A stretch of DNA of 64,000 bases from Bacteroidota bacterium. Its GTDB lineage: Bacteria; Bacteroidota; Bacteroidia; Chitinophagales; Chitinophagaceae. The stretch's first letter is position 1. Each line of letters opens with the position of its first letter. Made by a program: the position numbers and the translations under genes. The notes beneath the pieces are model-generated. The model did not search any database and was not told the origin of the DNA. It saw only the letters and a list, made by a program, of their open reading frames with translations. Of this stretch, positions 1 to 9,003 are shown one piece after another. The DNA is taken from the NCBI GenBank assembly GCA_030706605.1, contig JAUZOE010000009.1, forward strand, positions 1 through 64,000, read 5' to 3'.

Positions 1-222
1 ACCAGATACAGCAAGCGTAAAATTGGCACTTGTGGCAGCCAACTTATCAAGATTTGGAGTTTTAACGTTTTTATCTCCTGAATACCCGGTCGCCTGTGCC
101 CGCCATTCATCAGCATGAAGGATTAATACATTTGGCTTTCTTTCTATCTTTTGGCCGTTGCACTCCAGGATTAAGAGAAAGAGAGAAAATGTTATTAATA
201 TTTGAGGAACAAAAATTCTCAT
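1..222 (-). CDS. Sulfatase, N-terminal part only (cut by window start)
   Basis: The 74 codons visible read as a signal peptide followed by the usual N-terminus of a sulfatase (alkaline phosphatase superfamily). After a hydrophobic stretch (residues 4-20) come PNVLILHADEWR (30-41) and TPNLDKLAA (55-63), where the first metal-binding aspartate and the substrate-facing loop lie. The active-site Cys/Ser is beyond the window, so type and substrate cannot be stated. A cysteine at residue 21 follows ILE, a poor lipobox, so a periplasmic or lipoprotein location is open. It lies downstream of the rhamnose operon on the same strand with a 94-base gap, which hints at, but does not show, a role in desulfating rhamnose-containing glycans. 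Confidence 0.85.
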   Translation of the reverse strand, partial: MRIFVPQILITFSLFLLILECNGQKIERKPNVLILHADEWRAQATGYSGDKNVKTPNLDKLAATSANFTLAVSG

Positions 223-316
223 ATACTATTTTTATTTGTATAACCCATAAACTCCTATTCTACCAATAAATCTATTTTTGATGTAGTGGAACATCTATAA
301 TAGAAAGAAATTATTT

Positions 317-1468
317 CTACTCCTTTATCAAATGATTCGGGAAATCCTCAACCTTTGCACAACAAATTTGTTGCATAACCTGCTGGAGTTGCGTCTTCAA
401 AATGGAGATAGTATGGTCTCCTCCCTCTTTACCAAGGGCTGCTACCCCATACATAAATGATCGTCCCAGGAAAGTAAATTGAGCTCCTGAAGCAAGCGCC
501 CTTGCGATATCAGGGCCCGAACGCAAACCACTGTCTAACATAATTTTTATCTTATCGCTATAATCTTTTATAACCCTGTTGAGCGAATGGATGGAAGATT
601 GTCCTGCATCCAGTTGCCTGCCTCCATGATTGGAAACAATGATACCATCAACGCCAAGCCGAACAGCCTTTTCTGCATCTGCTTCATTAACGATTCCTTT
701 CAAAACAAGCTTGCCTTTCCACATATCACGGATGGCAGCTACTTTATCTTCATTCAACCTGCCATCAAAAGTTTTGTTCATAAATAGTCCAAGATGATGC
801 ATATTCATTCCTTTTGGAATATAAGGTTTTAATACCCGGAAGGATGGCTGGCCATGAATGAGCGTTTTGAGGGCCCAATTGGGCCTGCCCATTATCTGAA
901 GAATATTGTTCATCGTCATCCGCGGGGGCATAGCTAACCCATTCTTAATTTCTTTCGAGCGATAGCCGAAAGAAGGTACATCACTCAGAATAACTAGCAC
1001 GGGACACTGAGCAGCCTCAGCCCTTTTTATAATTTGATCGCGGAGACTATCTTCTGCGGGGTGATACAATTGAAACCAGGCTCTGCCTTCTGTAATTTCG
1101 CTAATCCGCTCAATACTACTGGTGCTCACCGTACTTAATGTAAATGGAATATTATGGTCAAATGCAGCTTTTGCCAATATTTCCGGCGAATTGGGCCATA
1201 TCAATCCCTGTAAGCCTATGGGAGATATTCCAAAAGGGGCATCATAAGTATGTCCGAATAATTCTGTTTTCATATCAGACCCCGTATGATTTTTCAGGTA
1301 TTCGGGCAGAAGTTCTATCTCCCTGATCTCGGAAGTGTTTTTATACAGATTAATCTCCTCATTGCATCCTCCGTCAAGATACTCAAAAGCAAACCTGGGA
1401 ATCCTGTTTTTTGCTTTTTCTCTTAAATCTTCTATAGAAGGATAATTGGGGTTATATTTAAATTTCAT
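317..1468 (-). CDS. lldD: FMN-dependent alpha-hydroxy acid (L-lactate) dehydrogenase
   Basis: This 383-residue protein has the full length and motif order of the glycolate oxidase / L-lactate dehydrogenase family: FQLY at 132-135, the FMN-contacting lysine in LKGIV (K257), the catalytic His281 and substrate-binding Arg284 in SNHGGRQLD, and DSGLRSGPDIARALASGA at 312-329. The family oxidises an L-2-hydroxy acid with FMN and passes electrons to quinone or oxygen. It is the last rhamnose-linked gene of the minus-strand operon, 84 bases after rhaB. Rhamnose breakdown yields L-lactaldehyde and then L-lactate, so L-lactate to pyruvate is the natural reaction here. Substrate is inferred from context; the family assignment is firm. 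Confidence 0.88.
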   Translation of the reverse strand: MKFKYNPNYPSIEDLREKAKNRIPRFAFEYLDGGCNEEINLYKNTSEIREIELLPEYLKNHTGSDMKTELFGHTYDAPFGISPIGLQGLIWPNSPEILAKAAFDHNIPFTLSTVSTSSIERISEITEGRAWFQLYHPAEDSLRDQIIKRAEAAQCPVLVILSDVPSFGYRSKEIKNGLAMPPRMTMNNILQIMGRPNWALKTLIHGQPSFRVLKPYIPKGMNMHHLGLFMNKTFDGRLNEDKVAAIRDMWKGKLVLKGIVNEADAEKAVRLGVDGIIVSNHGGRQLDAGQSSIHSLNRVIKDYSDKIKIMLDSGLRSGPDIARALASGAQFTFLGRSFMYGVAALGKEGGDHTISILKTQLQQVMQQICCAKVEDFPNHLIKE

Positions 1469-1552
1469 TGGTAATTAATTATACTTTTAATATTTACTAT
1501 CCTGTTTTGATTTTCATAAAGTCAATTCCGGTAAAACAGTTTTATTACTGCT

Positions 1553-2938
1553 TCATCCCTTCTCATCATGAGTAACGGAATATAATTTCAAATCAAAAAT
1601 ATCCGTTGGCATAGGTTTAGAATTCCAGTGTTTATGAATAGCTAAGGCAGCGCCTAAAGCAGATGCCTGTGGCAGAGAAGCACTGTAAACTTCCAGTTCA
1701 GGAAAAGCTTTTGCCAGTAGATTCATATAAATCTGATTTTTGCTGAATCCTCCGTCAACAAACAGCCTTTTAATAAAACGATCAGTATAGACAAGGTTCA
1801 TACTTTGGATTTGCTGTGCCACTATATCTGTTATGAATTGATGATAGGCTTCTTCATAACTGGCAAACAGGGCTAAATCTCTTTTTCCAAATCCCGATTG
1901 CCCGATCATCGCATCTATCGTATCTTTTTCAGAGTTCGTATTTAAAGGTTCCGGGATATTGTATAAACGAAGATCAAATTGAACTGTTTTATAATAATCT
2001 AATGGTTTATCAAAATGCTCCGCAAGTATTTTAATTTGTTGCTCATGCTCGTACCCTGCAAATAAACGGGAAGCCTTTACCGGCTTGCCATTAAAAGATA
2101 AATAACAAAGACAATCCTGCTTTAATTCTAAATCACTTAATGGTTCATGGTTAAAAGGATTGAAAGTAATACACCATGTTCCCGTTGAAAGGAGTAAAAA
2201 TGGTTCAGTGAAAGAAATAAGGTAAGGGATCAAAGCTGCGGAACTATCATGTAAGCCTATCCCAAAAGTGATATCCCCATTGATATTGTCAAACACTTCA
2301 TCACTATCCATTATAGGAGCAAGCTTATTTCCTATTCCTTCGTCCTTTACCCATATATGATAAGCATTTTTTTGAAAATCCCATAAATTAGTGTGACAAC
2401 CAATGCTGGTAATATCTGAGCATACTTTGCAGGTGAGAATAAAACTTAAGTATTGGGGAAGATGTAATGCATATTTTATTTGGGCAAACAATTCCGGCTT
2501 GTCATATTTTAGCCGGTACAACTGCATAGCCGAATTAAGATTCCCTAATACCGGGGAAGCAGTTTGCCTGGCAAACAAACTTTCACCTCCATAGGTATTA
2601 TAAAACTTTTCTCTTAAATGAACAGGATAGGGTTTAAGGTAATTATATAAGGGTAATGAAACATTTAAATGCTCGTCCAGGTAAACAAGACTGGCTCCGT
2701 ATCCGGAAATATTAACACCTTTAATTTCATAAAGATCATTTTTTAATAAAGCAGCAAAAGTATCTTTTAGCCATTGAGTTAAAGCTTTTACATCATCGCA
2801 GGGGAAATCATCTTCATCTTTTATTTCTTCCAATTGCCTGCTTTCTTCATAGACCATCTTATATTGTTCATCAAACAACAATAGTTTTTTATTCGTTTTA
2901 CCTACATCAAAAATTGCTATAACGGGAACCTTTTTCAT
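1553..2938 (-). CDS. rhaB: L-rhamnulokinase-like FGGY carbohydrate kinase
   Basis: This is a 461-residue FGGY-family kinase that would phosphorylate L-rhamnulose at O-1 with ATP. The N-terminal phosphate-1 motif DVGKTNKKLLLFDE begins at residue 12, the middle carries GLHDSSAAL and LLSTGTWC, and the adenosine-binding part reads LFVDGGFSKNQIYMNLLAKA. Length fits the family. The start codon overlaps the rhaI stop codon by one base, as in translationally coupled genes. Sequence alone would also allow an L-fuculokinase, but rhaM, rhaI and the aldolase fusion next to it favour rhamnulose. Confidence 0.87.
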   Translation of the reverse strand: MKKVPVIAIFDVGKTNKKLLLFDEQYKMVYEESRQLEEIKDEDDFPCDDVKALTQWLKDTFAALLKNDLYEIKGVNISGYGASLVYLDEHLNVSLPLYNYLKPYPVHLREKFYNTYGGESLFARQTASPVLGNLNSAMQLYRLKYDKPELFAQIKYALHLPQYLSFILTCKVCSDITSIGCHTNLWDFQKNAYHIWVKDEGIGNKLAPIMDSDEVFDNINGDITFGIGLHDSSAALIPYLISFTEPFLLLSTGTWCITFNPFNHEPLSDLELKQDCLCYLSFNGKPVKASRLFAGYEHEQQIKILAEHFDKPLDYYKTVQFDLRLYNIPEPLNTNSEKDTIDAMIGQSGFGKRDLALFASYEEAYHQFITDIVAQQIQSMNLVYTDRFIKRLFVDGGFSKNQIYMNLLAKAFPELEVYSASLPQASALGAALAIHKHWNSKPMPTDIFDLKLYSVTHDEKG

Positions 2939-4212
2939 TATAATCCTGTTGCTACGGTTTTGCTTCCTCTTTTACTAATTAATTGTTGCCTAATTTTATG
3001 CTCACGAAAATATTGTAATGGATTCAAAACGCCTCCACTTCTTAGCCTGGATTCTGCAACGATAGCTCTCACATCGGTTCTAAAAGCATTTTGCAGCACT
3101 TCCTGTGCGGTTACGACATCATTGTTTTTCTGAGCATCTGATAATTTTTTCCTGTCAACTAATAAAGCCTGTGTATAGGATATCATAATAGCTTCTACCG
3201 ATTGCAATAAATCTTCCAGGGGATCTTTTACATTATGACTGGCATCAATCATCCATGCTAAATCTGTTGAATGATTCATTCCTCTTGCATCCATTCCTTC
3301 TACTAACTCATTAAAAATTAAAAATAGTTGATAAGGTTTGATGCTACCCGTAGTTAAATCATCATCTCCATATTTACTATCATTAAAATGAAAACCTCCC
3401 AATTTTCCTTCCATCAACAATAAGGAAACAATCTGCTCAATATTGGCGTTCGCCAAATGATGGCCAAGATCAACTAAAGTATATGCTTTGGGACCCAGTT
3501 TATTAGCATATAATAATGACTGCCCCCAATCCGCAACAGTCGTAGAATAAAAGTTAGGCTCAAAAGCTTTGTATTCGATATACACCTTCCAATCGGCAGG
3601 TAAAGCCGCATATATTTCCTGTAAACTTTCTAACGTATTTTGAAATGCTTTACGAAAATTTAATTGCCCGGGAAAACAACTACCATCACTCAACCATACG
3701 GATAGTGCTTTAGAACCTAATGCTTTTCCTTGTTTAATTACTTCGATATTATGATTGACAGCTTGTTTGCGAACAGCCTTATCCACATGTTGCAATGATC
3801 CAAATTTATAACTCAACTTCTGGTCTTTCTGATCCTGGAATGTATTAGAATTAACAGCATCAAATTGTAATCCGAATTGTGAAGCTAATTTTTTAATAGC
3901 CTTATAATCTTTCGGAATATCCCATGGAATATGAAGCGAAATAGCTCCGCTGGATTGATTGAGAGAATGCAACAACCCAACATCTTCTATTTTCTCTTCT
4001 AATGACCGGGGCTCACCAGCTCCTGAAAATCTACCAAACCGTGTACCGCCTGTACCTAATGCCCAACTGGGGATAGCGATTTGAAAAGCTGCCAGCTTAT
4101 GCATCACATTATCAAGGTCTTTTATCCCGGCAGATACATGATCAAAATTCTGTTGGTGCTGTGAAAGTTGTTTACTGTCTTGACTATTTCCTATGTGCTT
4201 TTTTGATGGCAT
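2938..4212 (-). CDS. rhaI: L-rhamnose isomerase, TIM-barrel type
   Basis: The protein (424 residues from the chosen start) is a xylose-isomerase-like TIM barrel of the RhaI type, which interconverts L-rhamnose and L-rhamnulose with divalent metal. The segments ISLHIPWDIP, YIEYKAFEP, LVDLGHHLANANIEQ and GGFHFNDSKYGDDDL carry the acidic and histidine positions expected for metal and substrate. The open frame extends 22 codons upstream into rhaM, but an ATG at 4212 lies 10 bases after the rhaM stop and gives a start near the conserved region, so I prefer it. The gene sits between rhaM and rhaB. Confidence 0.85.
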   Translation of the reverse strand: MPSKKHIGNSQDSKQLSQHQQNFDHVSAGIKDLDNVMHKLAAFQIAIPSWALGTGGTRFGRFSGAGEPRSLEEKIEDVGLLHSLNQSSGAISLHIPWDIPKDYKAIKKLASQFGLQFDAVNSNTFQDQKDQKLSYKFGSLQHVDKAVRKQAVNHNIEVIKQGKALGSKALSVWLSDGSCFPGQLNFRKAFQNTLESLQEIYAALPADWKVYIEYKAFEPNFYSTTVADWGQSLLYANKLGPKAYTLVDLGHHLANANIEQIVSLLLMEGKLGGFHFNDSKYGDDDLTTGSIKPYQLFLIFNELVEGMDARGMNHSTDLAWMIDASHNVKDPLEDLLQSVEAIMISYTQALLVDRKKLSDAQKNNDVVTAQEVLQNAFRTDVRAIVAESRLRSGGVLNPLQYFREHKIRQQLISKRGSKTVATGL

Positions 4213-4222
4213 TCCAATTAAT

Positions 4223-4537
4223 TTATGGTAAATAAAAAACTTCTTCCAATGGTATTGATACCGGCGAATTATCAGCATTGGTCTCCATAATATCCCGCAT
4301 ATGAGCCCACCATTTTTTCATCACCGGGTGAGCAGGTAAGTTTCCTGTTGCAGTTTCATTGGTCACCTGCATGGTAGCCAACAAATTGCCTTCTTCTTTA
4401 TCTAAAAAAATATGATATTCTTTGATGCCGGCCTCTTTCAATAAAACTACTAATTCCTGCCATATCTCATTATGCCGCTTTTGATATTCTACATCAAAAC
4501 CGGGCAACAATTTCATTTTAAATGCTATTGTTTTCAA
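4223..4537 (-). CDS. rhaM: L-rhamnose mutarotase
   Basis: At 104 residues this has the exact length and landmarks of RhaM, which interconverts the alpha and beta anomers of L-rhamnose. The catalytic-region motif YQKRHNEIWQEL (18-29) and the conserved C-terminal segment from WWAHM through NADNSPVSIPLEEVFYLP match the family closely. It is a small cytoplasmic dimeric alpha/beta enzyme. It lies 27 bases downstream of the aldolase fusion and 10 bases upstream of the chosen rhaI start, in one transcription unit. Confidence 0.95.
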   Translation of the reverse strand: MKTIAFKMKLLPGFDVEYQKRHNEIWQELVVLLKEAGIKEYHIFLDKEEGNLLATMQVTNETATGNLPAHPVMKKWWAHMRDIMETNADNSPVSIPLEEVFYLP

Positions 4538-4564
4538 TTGTCAATTTATTTTTGATTTATCATA

Positions 4565-6670
4565 TCAACGCAAAAATGCTGCAGCTACTCCACCGTCTAC
4601 ATTTAATGCGTTACCTGTTGATTTATTGAGTAAGCCACCCACAAATACATAACAGGCATTCGCAATATCTTCAGGCAATATCATTTCATTCATTAAAGTT
4701 CTTTTGGCATAAAATGCGGGTAGTTCATCAACCTTGATACCATAAGCCTTGGCACGTCCTTCGGCCCATCCGCCAGCCCATATATTTGAATCGGTGATCA
4801 CAGCATCAGGGTTAACTGCATTTACACGAATTTTATCTCCCCCTAATTCTGCAGCAAGCAAACGGCTAAGATGTGCCTGCGCAGCTTTTGCAGAACCATA
4901 TCCGGAATTATTAGGACCTGCTACCACCGCATTTTTAGAAACGATGTTTATAATATCACCACCCAAGTCCTGCTTGCGCAATATTTCTACTCCTGCTTTG
5001 GAAACAAGAAATTGCCCTTTTACCAAAATATCATACAATTTATCCCATTCTTCAGCACTATGCTCAGCAATAGATTTTGAAATGCTGATACCAGCATTAT
5101 TCACGATGATATCTACACCACCAAATGCCAGGGCTGAATTCAAAAAAGCATTATTGATTGTAGTTGAATCTGTCACATCCATCAAAACGGAAGAGGCTGT
5201 ATCCTTTCCAAAGATATTTTTAAATTCTTCATTGGCAGCATCCAGTCTTTCCTGGTTGATATCGTTTAAAACAACACAGGCACCTTCTTCTGCAAACTTT
5301 TTAGCTATTGCTTTACCAATGCCCCCGGCGCTTCCTGTTATCAATGCTATCTTCCCGGACAATGCTTTAGGCTTAGGCATACGTTGCAATTTTGCCTCTT
5401 CCAATAACCAGTATTCAATATCAAATGCCTCCTGCCTTGGTAAAGAAGTATAAGCAGATATGGCTTCAGCGCCACGCATTACATTGATCGCATTGGTATA
5501 AAACTCAGCCGCCACTCTTGCGGTTTGTTTATTCTTTGCAAAAGTGAACATTCCAACACCAGGGTATAATATGACTACCGGGTTGGCATCACGAATAGCA
5601 GGGCTATTAGAGTGCTTACAGGTATTGTAATATTCTTCATACATTTTCCTATACTCAACAAACAAGGGCTGCAATTTTTCTTTAATTGCATTCATATCAG
5701 AAAGATCTTCTTCCGGATTGAGATTTAATACCAGCGGACTGATCTTTGTACGCAAAAAATGATCAGGGCATGAAGTACCCATTGGTGCCAGCCTGCTAAG
5801 ATCATTGGAATTGATAAATTGCAATACCCTATCATCATCTGTAAAATGACCTATCATTTTGGTTTGGGAAGAACAAAAGCCTCGTAATAAAGGTGCCAGT
5901 GAAGCAGCCTGTTTCAGGCGGCCTTCTTTTGGCAAGGCTGCAATTTTTTCTCCACCAAAAACCACTTTATTTTTATTGATATTTTCTTCTATAAATTCGG
6001 CGCATTTTTCCACTACCTCAAGCGTGTTGACATAACTCTCATATGCGGTATCGCCCCAGGTAAATAAGCCATGCGATCCCAACATGATACCCCGTATGCC
6101 AGGATTTGTGTCAAGACACTCTTTTAGTTTTAGCCCAAGGTCAAAACCCGGTCTCTGCCAGTCAACCCAACCAATAGTACCCCCAAATAGTTCCTGAGTG
6201 ATTCTTTCTCCATCTTTTGCCGCAGCTATTGCTATCGCCGCATCCGGATGCAAATGATCAATATGTTTAAACGGAAGAAACCCATGCAGAGGGGTATCAA
6301 TTGAAGGTGCCTTTGATGCAAGGTCATAAATACAATGATTAAAAAGCTCAACCATTTCATCTTCATAATCTAACCCGCGATATACATTTTTTAAGCTACG
6401 CAAACGATCTACATACAAAGCGGCTAAACCGCTTTTCTTCAACGTACCAATGTCGCCTCCGCTCCCTTTTACCCACATCACTTCTAACTCTTTCCTTGTT
6501 AATGGGTCTTTGGCCATTGCTTTACAAGATGTATTTCCACCACCATAATTGGTTAATCTCAGGTCTGCCCCAAGCAGATTAGAACGATAGATTAATAATG
6601 CGACCTCATCGTTTTGTAATGCTTCTGCTTCTGCATTATTCCACAAGTAACTTACATGTTTAAATTTCAT
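4565..6670 (-). CDS. rhaD: Bifunctional rhamnulose-1-phosphate aldolase / lactaldehyde dehydrogenase
   Basis: This 701-residue protein is a fusion. Residues 1 to about 420 form a class II aldolase: NYGGGNTSC at 41-49 and zinc ligands H139, H141 and H200 (DHLHPD and GSHGLFTWG). Residues about 436-701 form a short-chain dehydrogenase: nucleotide motif TGSAGGIG at 445-452, NNAG at 524-527, and the catalytic triad S578, Y591, K595. The known family cleaves L-rhamnulose-1-phosphate to dihydroxyacetone phosphate and L-lactaldehyde and oxidises the latter to lactate with NAD. Both active sites appear intact. The gene is second in the operon, 31 bases after rhaT. Confidence 0.93.
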   Translation of the reverse strand: MKFKHVSYLWNNAEAEALQNDEVALLIYRSNLLGADLRLTNYGGGNTSCKAMAKDPLTRKELEVMWVKGSGGDIGTLKKSGLAALYVDRLRSLKNVYRGLDYEDEMVELFNHCIYDLASKAPSIDTPLHGFLPFKHIDHLHPDAAIAIAAAKDGERITQELFGGTIGWVDWQRPGFDLGLKLKECLDTNPGIRGIMLGSHGLFTWGDTAYESYVNTLEVVEKCAEFIEENINKNKVVFGGEKIAALPKEGRLKQAASLAPLLRGFCSSQTKMIGHFTDDDRVLQFINSNDLSRLAPMGTSCPDHFLRTKISPLVLNLNPEEDLSDMNAIKEKLQPLFVEYRKMYEEYYNTCKHSNSPAIRDANPVVILYPGVGMFTFAKNKQTARVAAEFYTNAINVMRGAEAISAYTSLPRQEAFDIEYWLLEEAKLQRMPKPKALSGKIALITGSAGGIGKAIAKKFAEEGACVVLNDINQERLDAANEEFKNIFGKDTASSVLMDVTDSTTINNAFLNSALAFGGVDIIVNNAGISISKSIAEHSAEEWDKLYDILVKGQFLVSKAGVEILRKQDLGGDIINIVSKNAVVAGPNNSGYGSAKAAQAHLSRLLAAELGGDKIRVNAVNPDAVITDSNIWAGGWAEGRAKAYGIKVDELPAFYAKRTLMNEMILPEDIANACYVFVGGLLNKSTGNALNVDGGVAAAFLR

Positions 6671-6701
6671 TATTTCAATATTTCAAGTTTAAATGATCGG
6701 C

Positions 6702-7757
6702 TTATTTTAAAGAATTACCATACCCTACAAGGATTACTGAAAGGATTATAGTAATAATTCCAAGAGTTATTGTTGTTTTTGTTTTTTTACTTACCCCTTT
6801 CCACTCTTTCAATACAATTCCCCACATATTAGCCACTAAAATAATAAAAGCCATATGCAATATCCAGCTACTGGCTCCATTGCCCAATTTACTTTCACCC
6901 ATACCATAAAAGAAAAATTGTAAAAACCATATCGTACCCGCCATTGCAGAGAATAAATAGTTTTTTGAAAGCGACGTTTTTTTATTGGTATAGTCTTTAA
7001 ATGTTTTGTTACGGATATTCAAAATCATGCACCATATAAAGTTAGTTGCAAGCCCCCCCCATAGTAACACAACAAATGTCACATTATTTTGGAAAAGTGG
7101 ATTCATACCTTGAGCCACCGCTGCTTCCGCCATAGGCTTTCCGGCTTCTATCCCAAAATTAAAACAAGCACTCATAATGCCCGAAAAAACAGCCACAATC
7201 AATCCTTTAACCAGGCTGAATTCTGAAACAGATTTTTGCTTTTCTTCTGCTGACAATTCTTTCTCCTTTAGCATTCCGGCTCTTCCGCAAATATAGATTC
7301 CCAGTAAACAAATGATAACACCAGCAAGAACAACCCTTCCCCAGGAAGTGGTTAATAAATCATTGAAAGTGGTTTTACCCGGTGTTGAAACATAGTTGTA
7401 ATAAATAGATGGCACCAAAGCGCCAAATGCAGAGCAAAATCCCAGAATAACAGAATTGCCCAAAGACATACCAAGATAACGAATACCCAAACCATAAGTA
7501 AGCCCTCCGATTCCCCAGAGTACTCCAAACATAACGGTATATTTAATTGTCTCGAAAGGAGTAGCTCTAATTATTTCTGAAAACCCAGGAACTGTTAACC
7601 ATGCGGCTATAGGAGGCACAATCAACCATGAAAATAAGCCCCCAATTATCCAATAACTTTCCCAATGCCACCCTTTAACTTTTTTAAAAGGCATATAAAA
7701 GCTACCAGCCGCAGTCCCTCCAATAAAATGGAAAATAATACCAAGCAAAGCTTCCAT
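6702..7757 (-). CDS. rhaT: L-rhamnose/proton symporter RhaT
   Basis: This is a 351-residue integral membrane protein with about ten hydrophobic segments, of the RhaT family within the drug/metabolite transporter fold. Diagnostic stretches are the N-terminal FIGGTAAGSFYMPFKKVKGW, GLGIRYLGMSLGNSVILGF, and NFIWCMILNIRNKTFKDY. It would import L-rhamnose across the inner membrane with protons. It is the first gene of the minus-strand rhamnose operon, divergent from the GntR-type regulator across a 156-base gap that holds the candidate operator. Confidence 0.92.
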   Translation of the reverse strand: MEALLGIIFHFIGGTAAGSFYMPFKKVKGWHWESYWIIGGLFSWLIVPPIAAWLTVPGFSEIIRATPFETIKYTVMFGVLWGIGGLTYGLGIRYLGMSLGNSVILGFCSAFGALVPSIYYNYVSTPGKTTFNDLLTTSWGRVVLAGVIICLLGIYICGRAGMLKEKELSAEEKQKSVSEFSLVKGLIVAVFSGIMSACFNFGIEAGKPMAEAAVAQGMNPLFQNNVTFVVLLWGGLATNFIWCMILNIRNKTFKDYTNKKTSLSKNYLFSAMAGTIWFLQFFFYGMGESKLGNGASSWILHMAFIILVANMWGIVLKEWKGVSKKTKTTITLGIITIILSVILVGYGNSLK

Positions 7758-7826
7758 AAGTATTCTATTTTAGATATATGTCAGGTAAAAATAAAACACA
7801 TTTAAACTAATCTATCCTGTACTATG

Positions 7827-7846
7827 CTGTTTAAACTATTAGACAG
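7827..7846. promoter_or_regulatory. Candidate operator between rhaT and its regulator
   Basis: The 20-base site reads CTGTTTAAACTATTAGACAG and matches its reverse complement as CTGTnTAAn4TTAnACAG (7 of 10 arm pairs). The word TAAACTA occurs three times around it on the plus strand, at 7803, 7832 and 7849. The site lies just upstream of the regulator's -7 element, where it could control both divergent promoters. GntR-family proteins bind short palindromes of this kind. Binding is inferred. Confidence 0.5.
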
Positions 7847-7860
7847 GCTAAACTATTATA

Positions 7861-7868
7861 TATATTTG
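7861..7868 (+). promoter_or_regulatory. -7 promoter element of the rhamnose regulator gene
   Basis: TATATTTG matches the Bacteroidota -7 consensus TAnnTTTG exactly and lies 46 bases before the ATG at 7914. No clear TTTG is present at the -33 position, which is where the candidate operator lies, so this promoter may be weak or regulated. Confidence 0.55.
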
Positions 7869-7913
7869 TGAAACATACTGCGATTGAATTTATTTTTCTA
7901 AACCATAAAGCTA

Positions 7914-8939
7914 ATGTCCTATTTTTATAGATTTATTGAAATTGATACGTTATCAGCCACTCCCAAATATCTACAGATTGCCAATTCAATTATCAAGGCA
8001 ATTAATAACGGAAAGCTACAAGATAATGATGTTCTTCCTTCAATCAATGAATTTAGCAATGAATTAGAAGTATCAAGAGATACTGTGGAAAAAGGGTACA
8101 ACCACCTAAAAAAAATAGGGATACTTTCTTCCGTAGCAGGCAAAGGATATTTTGTAAAAAATACTGATCCTCTTCAGTTTTACAAGATTTTTTTATTGTT
8201 TAACAAACTAAGTACGCACAAGAAAATTATATACGATTCTTTTGCAGATACCCTTGGCCCCAACGCTACTATTGATTTCTATATTTATAATAATGATTTC
8301 AATTTATTTAAAGAACTTATTAAAAGGAGCATTGACAATTATTCACATTATGTAGTTATACCACATCTTACAGAAGAAAATGAAACCTTCGATGAAGTAT
8401 TAAACCTTATTCCTGCTAATAAACTGATCTTGCTGGATAAAAAAGTAACCTCAATGGATAACAAATGTAGCTCCATTTATGAAGATTTTGAACAAGACAT
8501 TTATAAGGCATTGGAAAATGCGCTCTCCTTTCTTGAAAAGTATCAAACTATTAAAATAATTTTTCCATCCTATACTTATCACCCAAAAGAAATCCTTTCA
8601 GGGTTTACTATATTTTGTGACGAATTTGCATTTAATCATTCTATCATTCGTGATATAGCTCAAGAGACCATTGAGGATGGAGTTGTCTATATAAGTTTAA
8701 TGGAAAATGACCTTGTTATCTTAATAGAAAAAATTTTGGACTGCAAGAAAGAAGTAGGAAAGGACGTAGGAGTTATTTCCTACAATGAAACACCACTGAA
8801 AAAAATTATTCTTAAAGGTATTACTACAGTTTCAACTGATTTTATGTTGATGGGAAAAAATGCAGCTCAACTTATCCTGGATAAAAAACAGTCACATATA
8901 GCTATTCCATTTCATCTAACTATACGAAATTCGATATAA
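7914..8939 (+). CDS. GntR-family regulator with sugar-binding domain (probable rhamnose regulator)
   Basis: The first 75 or so residues form a GntR winged helix-turn-helix (PKYLQIANSIIKAINNGKL, then INEFSNELEVSRDTVEKGYN), and residues about 95-341 resemble a LacI-type periplasmic-binding effector domain rather than the usual FadR or UTRA domain. Known proteins of this architecture are sugar-responsive repressors or activators in Bacteroidota. Divergent orientation to the rhamnose operon suggests it responds to rhamnose or a metabolite. It is distinct from the AraC-type RhaS/RhaR proteins of enterobacteria. Effector and sign of regulation are unknown. Confidence 0.82.
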   Translation: MSYFYRFIEIDTLSATPKYLQIANSIIKAINNGKLQDNDVLPSINEFSNELEVSRDTVEKGYNHLKKIGILSSVAGKGYFVKNTDPLQFYKIFLLFNKLSTHKKIIYDSFADTLGPNATIDFYIYNNDFNLFKELIKRSIDNYSHYVVIPHLTEENETFDEVLNLIPANKLILLDKKVTSMDNKCSSIYEDFEQDIYKALENALSFLEKYQTIKIIFPSYTYHPKEILSGFTIFCDEFAFNHSIIRDIAQETIEDGVVYISLMENDLVILIEKILDCKKEVGKDVGVISYNETPLKKIILKGITTVSTDFMLMGKNAAQLILDKKQSHIAIPFHLTIRNSI

Positions 8940-9003
8940 TCCAAATAAAATATTGATCAATCCGGATGATTAATATTTACCTAGCTCCTTTGTACCCTTT
9001 TAT

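Noticed and set aside
4749-5453. A 234-codon frame antisense to the aldolase/dehydrogenase gene
   Set aside because: The opposite strand encodes an intact, recognisable dehydrogenase domain here; the antisense peptide has Ser/Pro/Thr-rich mirror composition and no domain.
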